From JAJPHW01 sp963799065 (GTDB lineage Bacteria; Acidobacteriota; Terriglobia; Terriglobales; Acidobacteriaceae): a stretch of 64,000 bases of DNA. The translations under genes and the position numbers were made by a program. The notes beneath the pieces were generated by a model, which was not told where the DNA came from, made no database searches, and was given only the letters and a program-made list of their open reading frames with translations. The DNA lies in the NCBI GenBank assembly GCA_963799065.1, contig CAWCVJ010000001.1, positions 62,001 to 126,000 of the forward strand. Direction: 5' to 3'. Positions 26,229 to 34,702 of this stretch are shown in pieces; positions within the stretch are counted from its first letter, which is position 1; each line of letters opens with the position of its first letter.

Positions 26229-27041
26229 ATGGACGGCAGTCGCGCGTGGCCGAGTTCCCCGTCCCGCCTATACCTTGCTTTATTTCTTCTGCTGTCTGCT
26301 TGCGCGTTCGCGCAGGGCAACTATGAAATTCAGGTCTATGGATCGGAAACTGTCGCTCCCGATTCGCTGATGGTTGAAGTCCACAGCAATTACACGGTCG
26401 ACGGCCAGAAGACGATTGTCGACGGCACCCAGCCTACCAATCATGCGGAGCACGAAACGCTCGAACTGACCCAAGGGCTGACCGATTGGGCGGAAGTCGG
26501 TTTCTACGTTTTCACCAGCGAAAGCTACAGCAACGGCGTGCAGTGGGTGGGCGATCACATTCGGCCACGAGTACGCGTTCCTCCTTCGTGGCATTGGCCG
26601 GTGGGGGTGAGCTTATCGACGGAAATCGGTTATCAGCGGGCGACTTTCTCCGCCGACACCTGGACCTGGGAAATTCGCCCCATCGTCGACAAGACCCAAG
26701 GCCGCTGGTACTGGGCGATCAATCCCGCGTTAGAGCGTTCCTGGCACGGCCCCGGCGTCAATCAAGGACTGGAATTCTCTCCCAACGTGAAAGTCAGCTA
26801 TGACGTCACTAAAAAAGTCGCGGGTGGAATCGAGTACTACGGAGCCTTTGGCGACTTGCGGAAGTTCGATACGCTGCACAATCAGCAACAGCAGATTTTC
26901 GCTGCGGCGGATCTGAATGTCTCGCCGCAATGGGAGTTCAATTTCGGAGTGGGCATTGGACCCACGGCTAGTACCGATCGCTGGATCGTGAAGGGAATCG
27001 TCGGGCGACGATTCTCCTGGCGCAAACCGCGCGGCCAATGA
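26229..27041 (+). CDS. Probable outer-membrane beta-barrel protein
   Basis: About 270 aa. A signal peptide ends near SACAFAQ. Alternating aromatic/polar strands then follow (for example WAEVGFYVF, VGVSLSTEIGYQ, KVAGGIEYYGAF, EFNFGVGIG), which suits a small outer-membrane barrel. The frame opens earlier at 26169 inside purK; 26229 is preferred because it gives a proper signal peptide and avoids the overlap. No clear ribosome-binding site precedes it. Function is not recognised. Confidence 0.6.
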   Translation: MDGSRAWPSSPSRLYLALFLLLSACAFAQGNYEIQVYGSETVAPDSLMVEVHSNYTVDGQKTIVDGTQPTNHAEHETLELTQGLTDWAEVGFYVFTSESYSNGVQWVGDHIRPRVRVPPSWHWPVGVSLSTEIGYQRATFSADTWTWEIRPIVDKTQGRWYWAINPALERSWHGPGVNQGLEFSPNVKVSYDVTKKVAGGIEYYGAFGDLRKFDTLHNQQQQIFAAADLNVSPQWEFNFGVGIGPTASTDRWIVKGIVGRRFSWRKPRGQ

Positions 27042-27113
27042 CCAGCCCCGAGTTTGCCAAATAAAGCCCTAAATAAAAATAAAAACAGAGGCGCCAAAAG
27101 TTTTAGCGGTGGC

Positions 27114-27407
27114 TTATCGCGGCAGGTCCCACAGATCGCGATCCGGATTCATCGAGCATAAGCCCGCTTGATACTCGCCCTGCGGCGAGAGCTGCTTGCT
27201 CCAGACCACGCGATAGGCAGCCTTGCGCAATCGAAATTGCAGCGTGACCTGCGATCCCGGCGCGAGTGCCGTTCGTACCGCGCCCAACCGGACACCGGTG
27301 GCAGCGATGTCGAGAGTATGAGCAATCTGCAAACCTTGCCCCGACTGCTCGCCGTTGAATCGCACCGGCAAGACCGCTCGAACCCGCTGTTTCTGCCTGG
27401 GCTTCAT
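27114..27407 (-). CDS. PilZ-like domain protein
   Basis: 97 aa. The start keeps the PilZ c-di-GMP motif RxxxR (R4-Q-K-Q-R8). The second motif reads DIAATG, where the canonical form is D/NxSxxG, so the serine is replaced by alanine. The rest has the beta-barrel pattern of single-domain PilZ proteins. Its ATG overlaps the stop of the pilin gene by one base (TAATG), so both are read from one message. A role in coupling c-di-GMP to pilus output is an inference from this pairing. Confidence 0.65.
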   Translation of the reverse strand: MKPRQKQRVRAVLPVRFNGEQSGQGLQIAHTLDIAATGVRLGAVRTALAPGSQVTLQFRLRKAAYRVVWSKQLSPQGEYQAGLCSMNPDRDLWDLPR

Positions 27408-27571
27408 TACTGGATCGTGCTGCCAACTTCTGAGAAAACGGCGTTCGAACTGGTTCCGATCAGGCGGATGGTGCCCACCACGATGACCAGAATCACCGCC
27501 AACATAACCGCGTATTCGGCGATGTCCTGACCTTCATCCTGCCCCCACAACTGCTTCAAAAGTTGCTTCAT
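27407..27571 (-). CDS. flp: Flp-type (class IVb) pilin
   Basis: 54 aa prepilin. A short Gly-containing leader is followed by G/QDIAEYAVML: cleavage after Gly places Glu at position +5 of the mature chain, as required for Flp assembly. A single long hydrophobic helix comes next. AGGAG lies seven bases before the ATG. Upstream in-frame codons to 27754 are regarded as leader. It is the first gene of a two-gene unit with the PilZ-like protein. The Tad secretion genes are elsewhere, apart from the CpaE homologue at about 7 kb. Confidence 0.85.
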   Translation of the reverse strand: MKQLLKQLWGQDEGQDIAEYAVMLAVILVIVVGTIRLIGTSSNAVFSEVGSTIQ

Positions 27572-27698
27572 CACACACTCCTGGATGGCTTTATTTAGAA
27601 CGCGACTACTCTTGTGTATCAAATTGGGAGAGCCCATGTAAATGCCATATGCACCTAAAGAGTTCTCACCCAAGGTTAGAATGCACGAATGGACCTCC

Positions 27699-27760
27699 CC
27701 CGGGCAATGGCACAACCGGGTGGTACGGTCGCCAAGCCGGGTTACGGGAGTCACCCCGGG
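27699..27760 (-). other. GC-rich structured leader upstream of the Flp pilin
   Basis: Two CCCGGG blocks (27699-27704 and 27755-27760) can pair and enclose a second stem formed by AACCGG and CCGGGTT with one bulged base. The element lies about 130-190 bases upstream of the pilin ATG and downstream of a terminator, so it would be in the pilin 5' leader. I compared it with the c-di-GMP-I riboswitch consensus and the conserved core is not there. It may be an unrecognised regulatory RNA or just a hairpin. Confidence 0.3.
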
Positions 27761-27790
27761 ACGTCGAAAATTACAATAGAGAACCAGCCC

Positions 27791-27824
27791 AAAAAGAAAC
27801 CCGCTCCAGTTCGGGAGCGGGTTT
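27791..27824 (-). terminator. Rho-independent terminator of the secreted HExxE protein gene
   Basis: A perfect 11-base-pair stem (27797-27807 with 27814-27824, loop of six) lies just beyond the stop codon at 27846. Five A residues at 27791-27795 on + give a T-rich tract for minus-strand transcription. It insulates the gene at 27846-28934 from the pilin unit further along the same strand. Confidence 0.85.
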
Positions 27825-27845
27825 CATGGTTTGTTTTATGTTTGA

Positions 27846-28934
27846 CTATGAGCCGAACGAGCACTCGCCTATGGTGCCCAGTCCTGGCAGTTGTCCGGTT
27901 TGGCCCTGGAAGGTCCAGTTGTTGTTATTGACTGTGACCGGGTTCTGGCCGAAGTACTTCGTGGAGGCCAGATCCTGTAGGTGATAGGTGAAGCCGTTCA
28001 GCGTGTAGGTGTAATCGCCGTAGTAGTGAGATCCGGTTTCGTTCTCGATCGGATCGCCGACTTCGAGGATGCCGCAGGGCGAATTGTTCTGGGTGGGGGT
28101 TAGCGGATCGTCCAGCCATTCGCCGAGTTCGTGCGATAGGGCGGAAACGTCTTGCGAGAAGGCGATTCCGCTGGGGTTGGTGTAAGTGAACTCCGAGTAC
28201 GACTGAGCCCCATTGGCGCTGTGGTAACCGCCGATGCAGCATCCGCCCTCGGTGAGGTAGGTGTCGAAAGTCAAAACCAACGCAAGATTGGTCGGATTGA
28301 TCTGTTTTGCCTTGGGCAATCCAGCCAGGATTTGCGAGTCGAAGTAATTGATGTCGACGTTCGCGGTTTCGGCCAGGCCGAACTGACCGTGTTGCAGGGT
28401 GCCATCTCCGGCGGGAACGTTCAGCGTCTGCTCCGGCAGAACAACCGGCTTGAGGATGACATGGTAATCGCTGTTGGTCATGACATCGGTCCAGAAGTTG
28501 CTGCGCTGGAAGGCGTCTTCATACTGCGTGTTGCCGATGTTGGTGCCGTCGATGGTGTAATCGAGGTTCTGGAAGATCGGCGAATTCAGAACGTTGGTGG
28601 TCACCGATGCGCCATTGGACTGCTTGGTCTTAGGATCGAAGCAAGTCTTGGTTCCGCCGGAGGTTACGCAAACATTCACCGGAATAATGTAGACGGTGAT
28701 CGTAGTGGTGGTGTTGGTTTTGGACGGATCGGTTCCGACCATGTGGAAGGTATAGCCGTTGAGGAGCGTTCCTTGCCACTCCGCCAGACTTCCGGCAGGG
28801 GCGCTGGGGTTAACCGGACCGTGGTTCGGCAAAGTAACGTATCGGGGAACGATGTTGCCTGGATCCTGGGCGAATGCGGCGCAGGCAAGCAGGGTCAGCG
28901 TCGAGATGAGAGACAGCGAGAAACGACGATTCAT
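27846..28934 (-). CDS. Secreted protein with HExxE-type metal-site motif
   Basis: 362 aa with a signal peptide ending at ACAAFAQ. Most of the chain is beta-rich and Thr/Asn-rich, and I do not recognise the family. It carries SHELGEWLDDP (H268, E269, E272, D276-P277) followed by EVGDPIE. The spacing of H, E, E, D and P is the same as in the EXORDIUM-like protein at 22.3 kb. This suggests a related zinc-metalloprotease-like or metal-binding core. It is followed by a strong terminator. AAGGA precedes the ATG. Confidence 0.6.
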   Translation of the reverse strand: MNRRFSLSLISTLTLLACAAFAQDPGNIVPRYVTLPNHGPVNPSAPAGSLAEWQGTLLNGYTFHMVGTDPSKTNTTTTITVYIIPVNVCVTSGGTKTCFDPKTKQSNGASVTTNVLNSPIFQNLDYTIDGTNIGNTQYEDAFQRSNFWTDVMTNSDYHVILKPVVLPEQTLNVPAGDGTLQHGQFGLAETANVDINYFDSQILAGLPKAKQINPTNLALVLTFDTYLTEGGCCIGGYHSANGAQSYSEFTYTNPSGIAFSQDVSALSHELGEWLDDPLTPTQNNSPCGILEVGDPIENETGSHYYGDYTYTLNGFTYHLQDLASTKYFGQNPVTVNNNNWTFQGQTGQLPGLGTIGECSFGS

Positions 28935-29220
28935 AAAAGGAAGTTCTCCTTGGGATTTTTTCAGCGTATCGGACTACTCGTGAGAGTCAAAGGGTCAGTT
29001 TCAAATCACCGCGCTGGGAGAAGCGACAGTGGGAGAATTATCGGACGGGCTTCCCGCGAAGTCAATCGAATTTGCAAAGCCAACTCTACTACCAAGGGCA
29101 GTGGACACAAAAGTTGCACATCAGCCGCAAAGCTTTGCCAGCGGGCAAACGAGTTTCTATCCCCCGTCGAAACCTTCCCGAACGTGGCTTCATCCCGGCC
29201 GCAAGTTTGTGCCACGCCCT

Positions 29221-29787
29221 TCACCAGCGCGGCAAAAGAAATCCTGTACCGGTACGGTGACTTCGATAGGCGTCCCCGAAGGCCCCGATCATAACCGCTT
29301 CTTCGCGCTTGGCCTTGAAAGCCAGCCCCACCGTCATAATGATGACCGCGAGCAAGCCGCGCCATTCTCCGAGCGCGATCGCCGTACCCACCATCGCCAG
29401 CAACATCCCCGAATAAATGGGATGGCGAACGTAAGCGTAGGGCCCGGAGCGTATGAGTTCGTGGTTGGATTTAAGCATGACTTCCGCGCTCCAGTTGCCC
29501 GCCAGCGTCCAACGCGCCCAGGAGGCGAAAGCAATCCCCGCGTAGCACAAGGCCAGTCCGCAATATTCCAGCCACGGGTCGCGAACCAGAAATCGTTGGT
29601 TCAGCCGCCCCCACCGGGCGGAATCGGAAAATAAAAGAAGGAAGGCCGCGATCACGAGGCATCGCGTGTAGGCCCGAGCCGCGGGCGACTCCACGGCTTT
29701 CGCCGCCTTGACCCGAAAAGCGCTTGCCACCCAATAAACTCCCATAACGTACCAGGGAAGCATTTGCCAGAAATTTAAGCTCGCCAT
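29221..29787 (-). CDS. Isoprenylcysteine carboxyl methyltransferase (ICMT)-family membrane protein
   Basis: 188 aa with about five membrane helices. The C-terminal hallmark of the ICMT/phospholipid methyltransferase family is GPYAYVRHPIYSG plus a downstream KAKREE segment, which bind S-adenosylmethionine at the membrane surface. The methyl acceptor in bacteria is generally unknown. It lies 37 bases after padR on the same strand and is probably the gene that PadR controls. Confidence 0.8.
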   Translation of the reverse strand: MASLNFWQMLPWYVMGVYWVASAFRVKAAKAVESPAARAYTRCLVIAAFLLLFSDSARWGRLNQRFLVRDPWLEYCGLALCYAGIAFASWARWTLAGNWSAEVMLKSNHELIRSGPYAYVRHPIYSGMLLAMVGTAIALGEWRGLLAVIIMTVGLAFKAKREEAVMIGAFGDAYRSHRTGTGFLLPRW

Positions 29788-29824
29788 GATGGTCTCCTTT
29801 GAGAGTGACTTCGTCGTGCAATCT

Positions 29825-30334
29825 TCATTTCAACTTCTTCAAACGCCGCAGACGTTCGAGGAAGGCGATTTCTGAACGCGTCTGCTCCGCCAGAAAGCCG
29901 ATAATTTCGCCTCCGTAGGTGCCTACGTCCAGATTCGCTTTCACGGTCTGAAGGCGTTGCTCCCGGCCCCGCAGATGCGCCTCGCGCGCCGCCAGAATGT
30001 TTGTCCGTGCCGCTGGATCGATCAAGGCAAACATCCCGACCCGAAGCTGGAAAGCCTGATCGGAGCGGGCATCCTCCTCGTCGAATTGCGTGAGTGCGCG
30101 GATCAATTCGGCGCGCCCTTTCACTGTAAGGGCATACTGCTGGCGGGTTTGACCCCGCTCGCCGGGGACCGCTTTCTTGGTGACCCAACCCGCGCCGGCA
30201 AAGCGCCGCATCGCGGGATAAATCAGATTGTTATGCATGTCGCCCTGGCCCATCAGAAAGCCGGCCTCGCGCTTCAGTTGATAACCGTGCTTGGGTCCGT
30301 CGAATAAAAGGCCCATAATGATTAGGTCAGTCAT
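29825..30334 (-). CDS. PadR-family transcriptional regulator
   Basis: 169 aa. The N-terminal winged helix has the PadR pattern (GLLFDGPKHGYQL, then IYPAMRRFAGAGWV and a wing with RQQYALTVKGRAEL). A C-terminal helical dimerisation segment follows. A long inverted repeat covers its own start codon, so autorepression is likely. It probably also controls the methyltransferase gene just downstream. Confidence 0.88.
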   Translation of the reverse strand: MTDLIIMGLLFDGPKHGYQLKREAGFLMGQGDMHNNLIYPAMRRFAGAGWVTKKAVPGERGQTRQQYALTVKGRAELIRALTQFDEEDARSDQAFQLRVGMFALIDPAARTNILAAREAHLRGREQRLQTVKANLDVGTYGGEIIGFLAEQTRSEIAFLERLRRLKKLK

Positions 30335-30357
30335 GACAGTGTCAATAATGACCTAAT
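30321..30357. promoter_or_regulatory. Dyad operator over the padR start
   Basis: The outer arms ATTAGGTCA (30321-30329) and TGACCTAAT (30349-30357) are perfect inverted repeats. Nested inside is TGACAGTGTCA (30334-30344). Both dyads share the same centre at 30339 and overlap the padR start codon (30332-30334). Two concentric palindromes at the regulator's own start point to an autoregulatory PadR site. Confidence 0.7.
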
Positions 30358-30482
30358 AAAGCCGCGGTGTCAAGGCAAAAAATGCGATCGCGGAAACTGG
30401 CGATGGCCGCCGAATTCGTACGAGGTTATAATCAGGAAAATTTTCCCCCGTAAAAGCAGGCTGTCGATTCTGTTTCCGCTCA

Positions 30483-32582
30483 ATGCCCTCGCAAATCCAT
30501 AAACCGACGGGGAAATCTGTCAAGCCGTCCCGCGCGAAGCGGGATGAGGCTGCGGAAACAGTGTCTTGGCGGCAACCGCTGGCGCGAGACGTTGGCGGGT
30601 GGTTGTCCATCTTTCTGGCGACGCTTGCGGCTTACTGGCCTGCGCTTCGTGGAGGTATGCTCTGGGACGATGACGCGCACATTACCTCTCCCGCGTTGCA
30701 ATCCCTGCATGGCCTGTTCCAGATTTGGTTTCAATTGGGCGCAACGCAGCAATACTATCCTCTGCTGCATGGCGCCTTCTGGCTGGAGCACCGCCTTTGG
30801 GGAGACGCCGTGCTCGGCTACCACCTGGCCAACCTTGTCCAGCATGTGGTGTCGGCGGGCCTCGTCGTGTTCATCGTCCGGCGGCTTGAGATTCGCGGAG
30901 CCTGGTTGGCGGGCTCCATCTTTGCGTTGCATCCGGTATGCGTGGAAGCGGTCGCCTGGATCTCGGAGCAGAAGAGTACGTTGTCGGCCGTCTTTTATCT
31001 GGCCTCGCTACTCACCTACCTGCACTTCCACCGGAGCCGCAAGCCATCGCAGTATCGATGGGCGCTTCTACTCTTTCTGTGCGCACTGCTCAGTAAGAGC
31101 GTGACCGCGACGCTGCCCGCGGTGCTTCTTGTGATCTTCTGGTGGCAGCGAGGCCGCTTGGAGTGGCAGCGAGATGTACGACCGTTGCTGCCGTGGTTCG
31201 GGCTGGGCGTCACTTCAGGATTGTTCACCGCGTGGGTCGAGAGAACCTACATCGGAGCCAACGGCGCCACTTATACCCTGACGCCGGTGCAACACATTTT
31301 GTTGGCGGGTCGCATCCTTTGTTTCTACGCGGCGAAGACTCTGTGGCCTGTTCACTTAATATTTTCCTATCCGCGCTGGGATGTGGACCCGCGGATCTGG
31401 TGGCAGTATCTTTATCCGCTCGCAGTGTTTGCAGTGTTGGCCGAATTATTGTATCTGGCGAGGCGTCCCAATGGACGGGCGCGCCGCGCTCCCCTCGCGA
31501 GTTTTCTGATCTTCGCCGGAACTCTTTTCCCCGTTCTCGGGTTTCTTCACGTATTCCCTTTCAAATTCTCTTATGTTGCCGATCACTTCCAATATTTGGC
31601 GGCGCTCGCCATCATGGTTCCGGTTGCAAGTCTGCTGACGCAGAGCGTTTCGCGAACTTTTTCCGCGAAGTGGGTTCAACACGCCGCCGGATTTCTGCTG
31701 CTCGCCACTCTCGGCATTCTGACCTGGCAGCAGAGCAGCCTCTACGCGGACAGCGAAACGCTCTACCGCGCCACCGTAGCGCGCAATCCGGAGAGTTGGA
31801 TGAGCCACAATAATCTCGGAGGAGTGCTGTCGAAAATCCCTGGCCGCGAAGAGGAGGCCATCGCCGAATATGAAACCGCGGTCCGCCTCAAACCCGACTA
31901 CGCCATCGCTCATGACACGCTGGCCAGCCTGCTCCAGAAGCAGGGACGGATCGCCGATGCCGTTGTGGAGTATCGCGCGGCGGTGCAGGCCGATCCCAAG
32001 TATGTAAGAGCCCGCAACAATCTGGGGATTGCCCTCTCTCAGGTGCCCGGCGGATTGAGCGAAGCGGTCGCCCAGTTCCAGCAAGTCCTGCGCATGCAGC
32101 CCGACTACTATAAAGCGCACATGAATCTGGGCAACGCTTATTCGCAAATGCCGGGACGGATCGACGACGCCATTGCCGAATATAAGACTGCGATTCGTAT
32201 GCAACCCGATTACGTGCCAGCGTACATGAACCTGGGCACGATTCTGATGCAGATGCCCGATCGTACGTCCGAAGCCGTTAGCCAATTCCAAACCGCCGCC
32301 CGGCTTCAGCCCCACGACGCGCAGATTCACCAATTGCTGGCTGGCGCGCTGGCGCGCATGCCAGACCGATTGGCGGATGCGGCCATCGAATACGAAGCTG
32401 CGCTGCGGCTGCTACCGAACGATCCCGACACGCGCATGAATTTAGCCGACGTGCTGGCGCAAATGCCGGGCCGAGAGCGGGAAGCGCTAGCCGAATATGA
32501 AGCTGCTTTACAACTCCAACCCGATTCACAGCGGGCGCAGAAAGGGGTTCTGCGACTCGGCGGAGGCGCAGCCAAACCTTGA
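30483..32582 (+). CDS. TMTC-like polytopic GT-C/TPR membrane protein
   Basis: 699 aa. A charged N-terminus is followed by about ten membrane helices (roughly residues 38-430) with an early MLWDDDAH loop, the acidic loop-1 motif of GT-C glycosyltransferases. About seven TPR units then follow (roughly 435-690), many separated by a QMPGR/QMPDR linker. The architecture matches animal TMTC O-mannosyltransferase-type proteins and many acidobacterial homologues. Glycosyl transfer is inferred, not proven. TATAAT (30428-30433) lies about 50 bases upstream. No Shine-Dalgarno is seen before the ATG. Confidence 0.7.
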   Translation: MPSQIHKPTGKSVKPSRAKRDEAAETVSWRQPLARDVGGWLSIFLATLAAYWPALRGGMLWDDDAHITSPALQSLHGLFQIWFQLGATQQYYPLLHGAFWLEHRLWGDAVLGYHLANLVQHVVSAGLVVFIVRRLEIRGAWLAGSIFALHPVCVEAVAWISEQKSTLSAVFYLASLLTYLHFHRSRKPSQYRWALLLFLCALLSKSVTATLPAVLLVIFWWQRGRLEWQRDVRPLLPWFGLGVTSGLFTAWVERTYIGANGATYTLTPVQHILLAGRILCFYAAKTLWPVHLIFSYPRWDVDPRIWWQYLYPLAVFAVLAELLYLARRPNGRARRAPLASFLIFAGTLFPVLGFLHVFPFKFSYVADHFQYLAALAIMVPVASLLTQSVSRTFSAKWVQHAAGFLLLATLGILTWQQSSLYADSETLYRATVARNPESWMSHNNLGGVLSKIPGREEEAIAEYETAVRLKPDYAIAHDTLASLLQKQGRIADAVVEYRAAVQADPKYVRARNNLGIALSQVPGGLSEAVAQFQQVLRMQPDYYKAHMNLGNAYSQMPGRIDDAIAEYKTAIRMQPDYVPAYMNLGTILMQMPDRTSEAVSQFQTAARLQPHDAQIHQLLAGALARMPDRLADAAIEYEAALRLLPNDPDTRMNLADVLAQMPGREREALAEYEAALQLQPDSQRAQKGVLRLGGGAAKP

Positions 32583-32610
32583 AGGCCTCGTCAGTTCTCG
32601 ACGGCTTGCT

Positions 32611-33376
32611 TCATTGCGGCCCAACTGGGGTTTCATCTACGACCTTGTAAGTCGGAGGAACTCGGAATAAGGAAGGGTCGGGCTCACGGCGATCGACAGA
32701 AACAAGGCCGACGGTCTGCTCCCCCGTGCGGGGATCGTTGTGCCGGAGGACAAGGTAGATCTTGAGGTCGTCGGAGTACCAGTAATCGTCGGTGATGGTG
32801 ACCTCCTTTCCGGTGCCGCTCAAGGTGGCTGGAACCGTGCGCAGTTTGCGGGTGCCGCGAAGTTGCAAGCCTGCAATGGTTTCCGTACCCAGATACCTGG
32901 GTCATGACGTTCGCTGAGTCCCGCGTATCGCTGCTTTCGGGAGTGCTATTCGCCGGAGGCTCGGGCGGCTTCTTCCTAAGAATTTGCCGCGCAATGAAGG
33001 TGTGGGGATTCAAGAAAGTGTTTAAGCGCGTTTGAGGGTCGTAGATATGCTCGGCATCGATGGGCGGTTCACCCCGAAAAGCGGGCGGCTCGAGCCGGCG
33101 TCGCTCGTTGTGAATCGCCCCCGCGGAATTGCGCGCGATGTGATTGATGGTGTGGCGAGCGAACACCGATCCGTCAGGCAGGATCTCCTTGGACAAGATT
33201 TCGACCGTGCCGGAGAAAGGCGCGCCCGGCACTGGCGTTACGAAAACACCGGGGATGTGAGTCTGTACACCGCGATAATCGGGGGGGCGAGTGAAATCCT
33301 GCTGAGCCTCAAGCATTGCGCAGGTAACGACAGCTAACAAAACAGCACAAACTCGAAAACGAAAGAAGTAAGACAT
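32611..33376 (-). pseudogene. Secreted acidobacterial protein interrupted by a frameshift
   Basis: Starts at ATG 33376 with a signal peptide (about residues 1-25). The first frame is sensible to about residue 160 (codons near 32900) and then becomes His/Arg-rich nonsense ending at 32684. The adjacent frame gives LGTETIAGLQLRGTRK, a WYSDDLKIYLVLRHNDPR segment and EPDPSLFRVP, ending at 32611. That C-terminus resembles a family of small secreted acidobacterial proteins I have seen with WYSPDL and DPSLF motifs. Removing one base near 32893-32898 joins the two frames. Function unknown. Confidence 0.65.
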
Positions 33377-33432
33377 GCGACCCCAAGATATCGCGAAAAT
33401 AGGGCTGCGTCGAGACCTCTTGGGTAAATATT

Positions 33433-33508
<76 letters not shown>

Positions 33509-33667
33509 ACACTCGTTGCATGCGCTGGCGCGTCCTTAGAGTTTATCAGTGAATCCCTTCAAGACAAATAGTCCGCTGAAAACGTCGGGTCGCGGTCCGT
33601 CCGCTGGGGGCTTTGCCTTTTTCAAAAGCCGGTATACACTCGGTCGGGTTGGTTCCAGGAGGCTGAA

Positions 33668-34702
33668 ATGGCGACACAGACGCGGGTAGAAGGCAGAGTG
33701 AGAAGTTTTGGGGAGAATCTGGAAAGCGATTTGGCCTCGAAATTCTTGAAGGTCGTGGAGAACGCTGCGATTGCGTCGGCGCGCACCATGGGGCAGGGCG
33801 CGCGCAAACTTTCCGATCAGGTGGCGACCGAAGCCATGCGCCAGGCCATGGACACGATACCCATGCGAGGCACGATCGTCATCGGCGAGGGCGAGCGTGA
33901 TGAAGCGCCGATGCTGTATATCGGCGAGTCCGTCGGAGCCAATTTTCCCGATGGCCGCGACGTCCCCGAAGTCGATATCGCGGTCGATCCCTTGGAGGGC
34001 ACGAATCTCTGCGCAACGGGAGCGCCGGGTTCGATCACAGTTCTGGCTGCGTCCGAACGCGGTGGCCTGCTCAATGCGCCCGATTGCTACATGGAAAAGA
34101 TTGTCGTCGGGCCGTCCTGCAAGAATGCGGTCGAACTCGACGCCCCCGTCGCCGACAATTTGAAGAACATTGCGAAGCGGCTGGATCGCGATGTGGAAGA
34201 TCTGGTGATCATGGTGCTGGAGCGGCCGCGTCACGACAAACTCATTTCCGAAATTCGCGCCGCCGGCGCGCGCATCAAGCTGATCGGCGACGGCGATCTT
34301 TCGGCAGGGATTGCGGCCGCCGTCGTGGGGACGGGCGTCCACGCGGTCATGGGGTCAGGAGGCGCTCCCGAAGGCGTGATCACTGCCGCCGCCATCCGCT
34401 GCCTGAACGGCTATATGCAGGGACGCCTGGTCATCGACCGTCCCGATCTCGAAGAACGCATCGCGCGTATGGGAATCAAAGACAAGTGCAAGATTTATGA
34501 AGCTGAAGACCTGGCGCCGGGCAAGCAGCTGATTTTCGCCGCTACAGGCGTTACCGACGGCGCACTGTTAAAAGGCGTCCGCTTCTTCGGCGAAGGGACG
34601 CGAACCCACTCCGTCATCCTGACCCATCGCACCGGCAAAGTGCGCTTCGTGGACAGCATTCACCTCGAGAAGAGTCCGGATGTGAAGGTCAGGTTCTCCT
34701 AG
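33668..34702 (+). CDS. glpX: Class II fructose-1,6-bisphosphatase GlpX
   Basis: 344 aa metal-dependent phosphatase of gluconeogenesis converting fructose 1,6-bisphosphate to fructose 6-phosphate. Signatures: VIGEGERDEAPMLY, DIAVDPLEGTNL and GDGDLSAGI, with a GSGGAPEGV loop. The length fits the GlpX/YggF group. The ATG follows a purine-rich AGGAGG. Its last bases overlap the convergent VapC gene. Confidence 0.95.
   Translation: MATQTRVEGRVRSFGENLESDLASKFLKVVENAAIASARTMGQGARKLSDQVATEAMRQAMDTIPMRGTIVIGEGERDEAPMLYIGESVGANFPDGRDVPEVDIAVDPLEGTNLCATGAPGSITVLAASERGGLLNAPDCYMEKIVVGPSCKNAVELDAPVADNLKNIAKRLDRDVEDLVIMVLERPRHDKLISEIRAAGARIKLIGDGDLSAGIAAAVVGTGVHAVMGSGGAPEGVITAAAIRCLNGYMQGRLVIDRPDLEERIARMGIKDKCKIYEAEDLAPGKQLIFAATGVTDGALLKGVRFFGEGTRTHSVILTHRTGKVRFVDSIHLEKSPDVKVRFS

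Noticed and set aside
27699..27760. c-di-GMP-I riboswitch upstream of the pilin
   Set aside because: Pilin and PilZ context invites it, and fragments such as GCCAAGCC look similar, but the conserved GGGCAAACC and CGCAAAGCC core elements are not present in order.
28935..29220. A gene in the 286-base gap upstream of the secreted HExxE protein
   Set aside because: Only shadow frames without start signals or protein-like composition; likely holds the promoter of the minus-strand gene.
28152..29294. 380-codon + strand frame
   Set aside because: It is antisense to the secreted HExxE protein, which has a signal peptide, ribosome site and terminator; the + frame has no family-like features and low-complexity valine/glycine composition.
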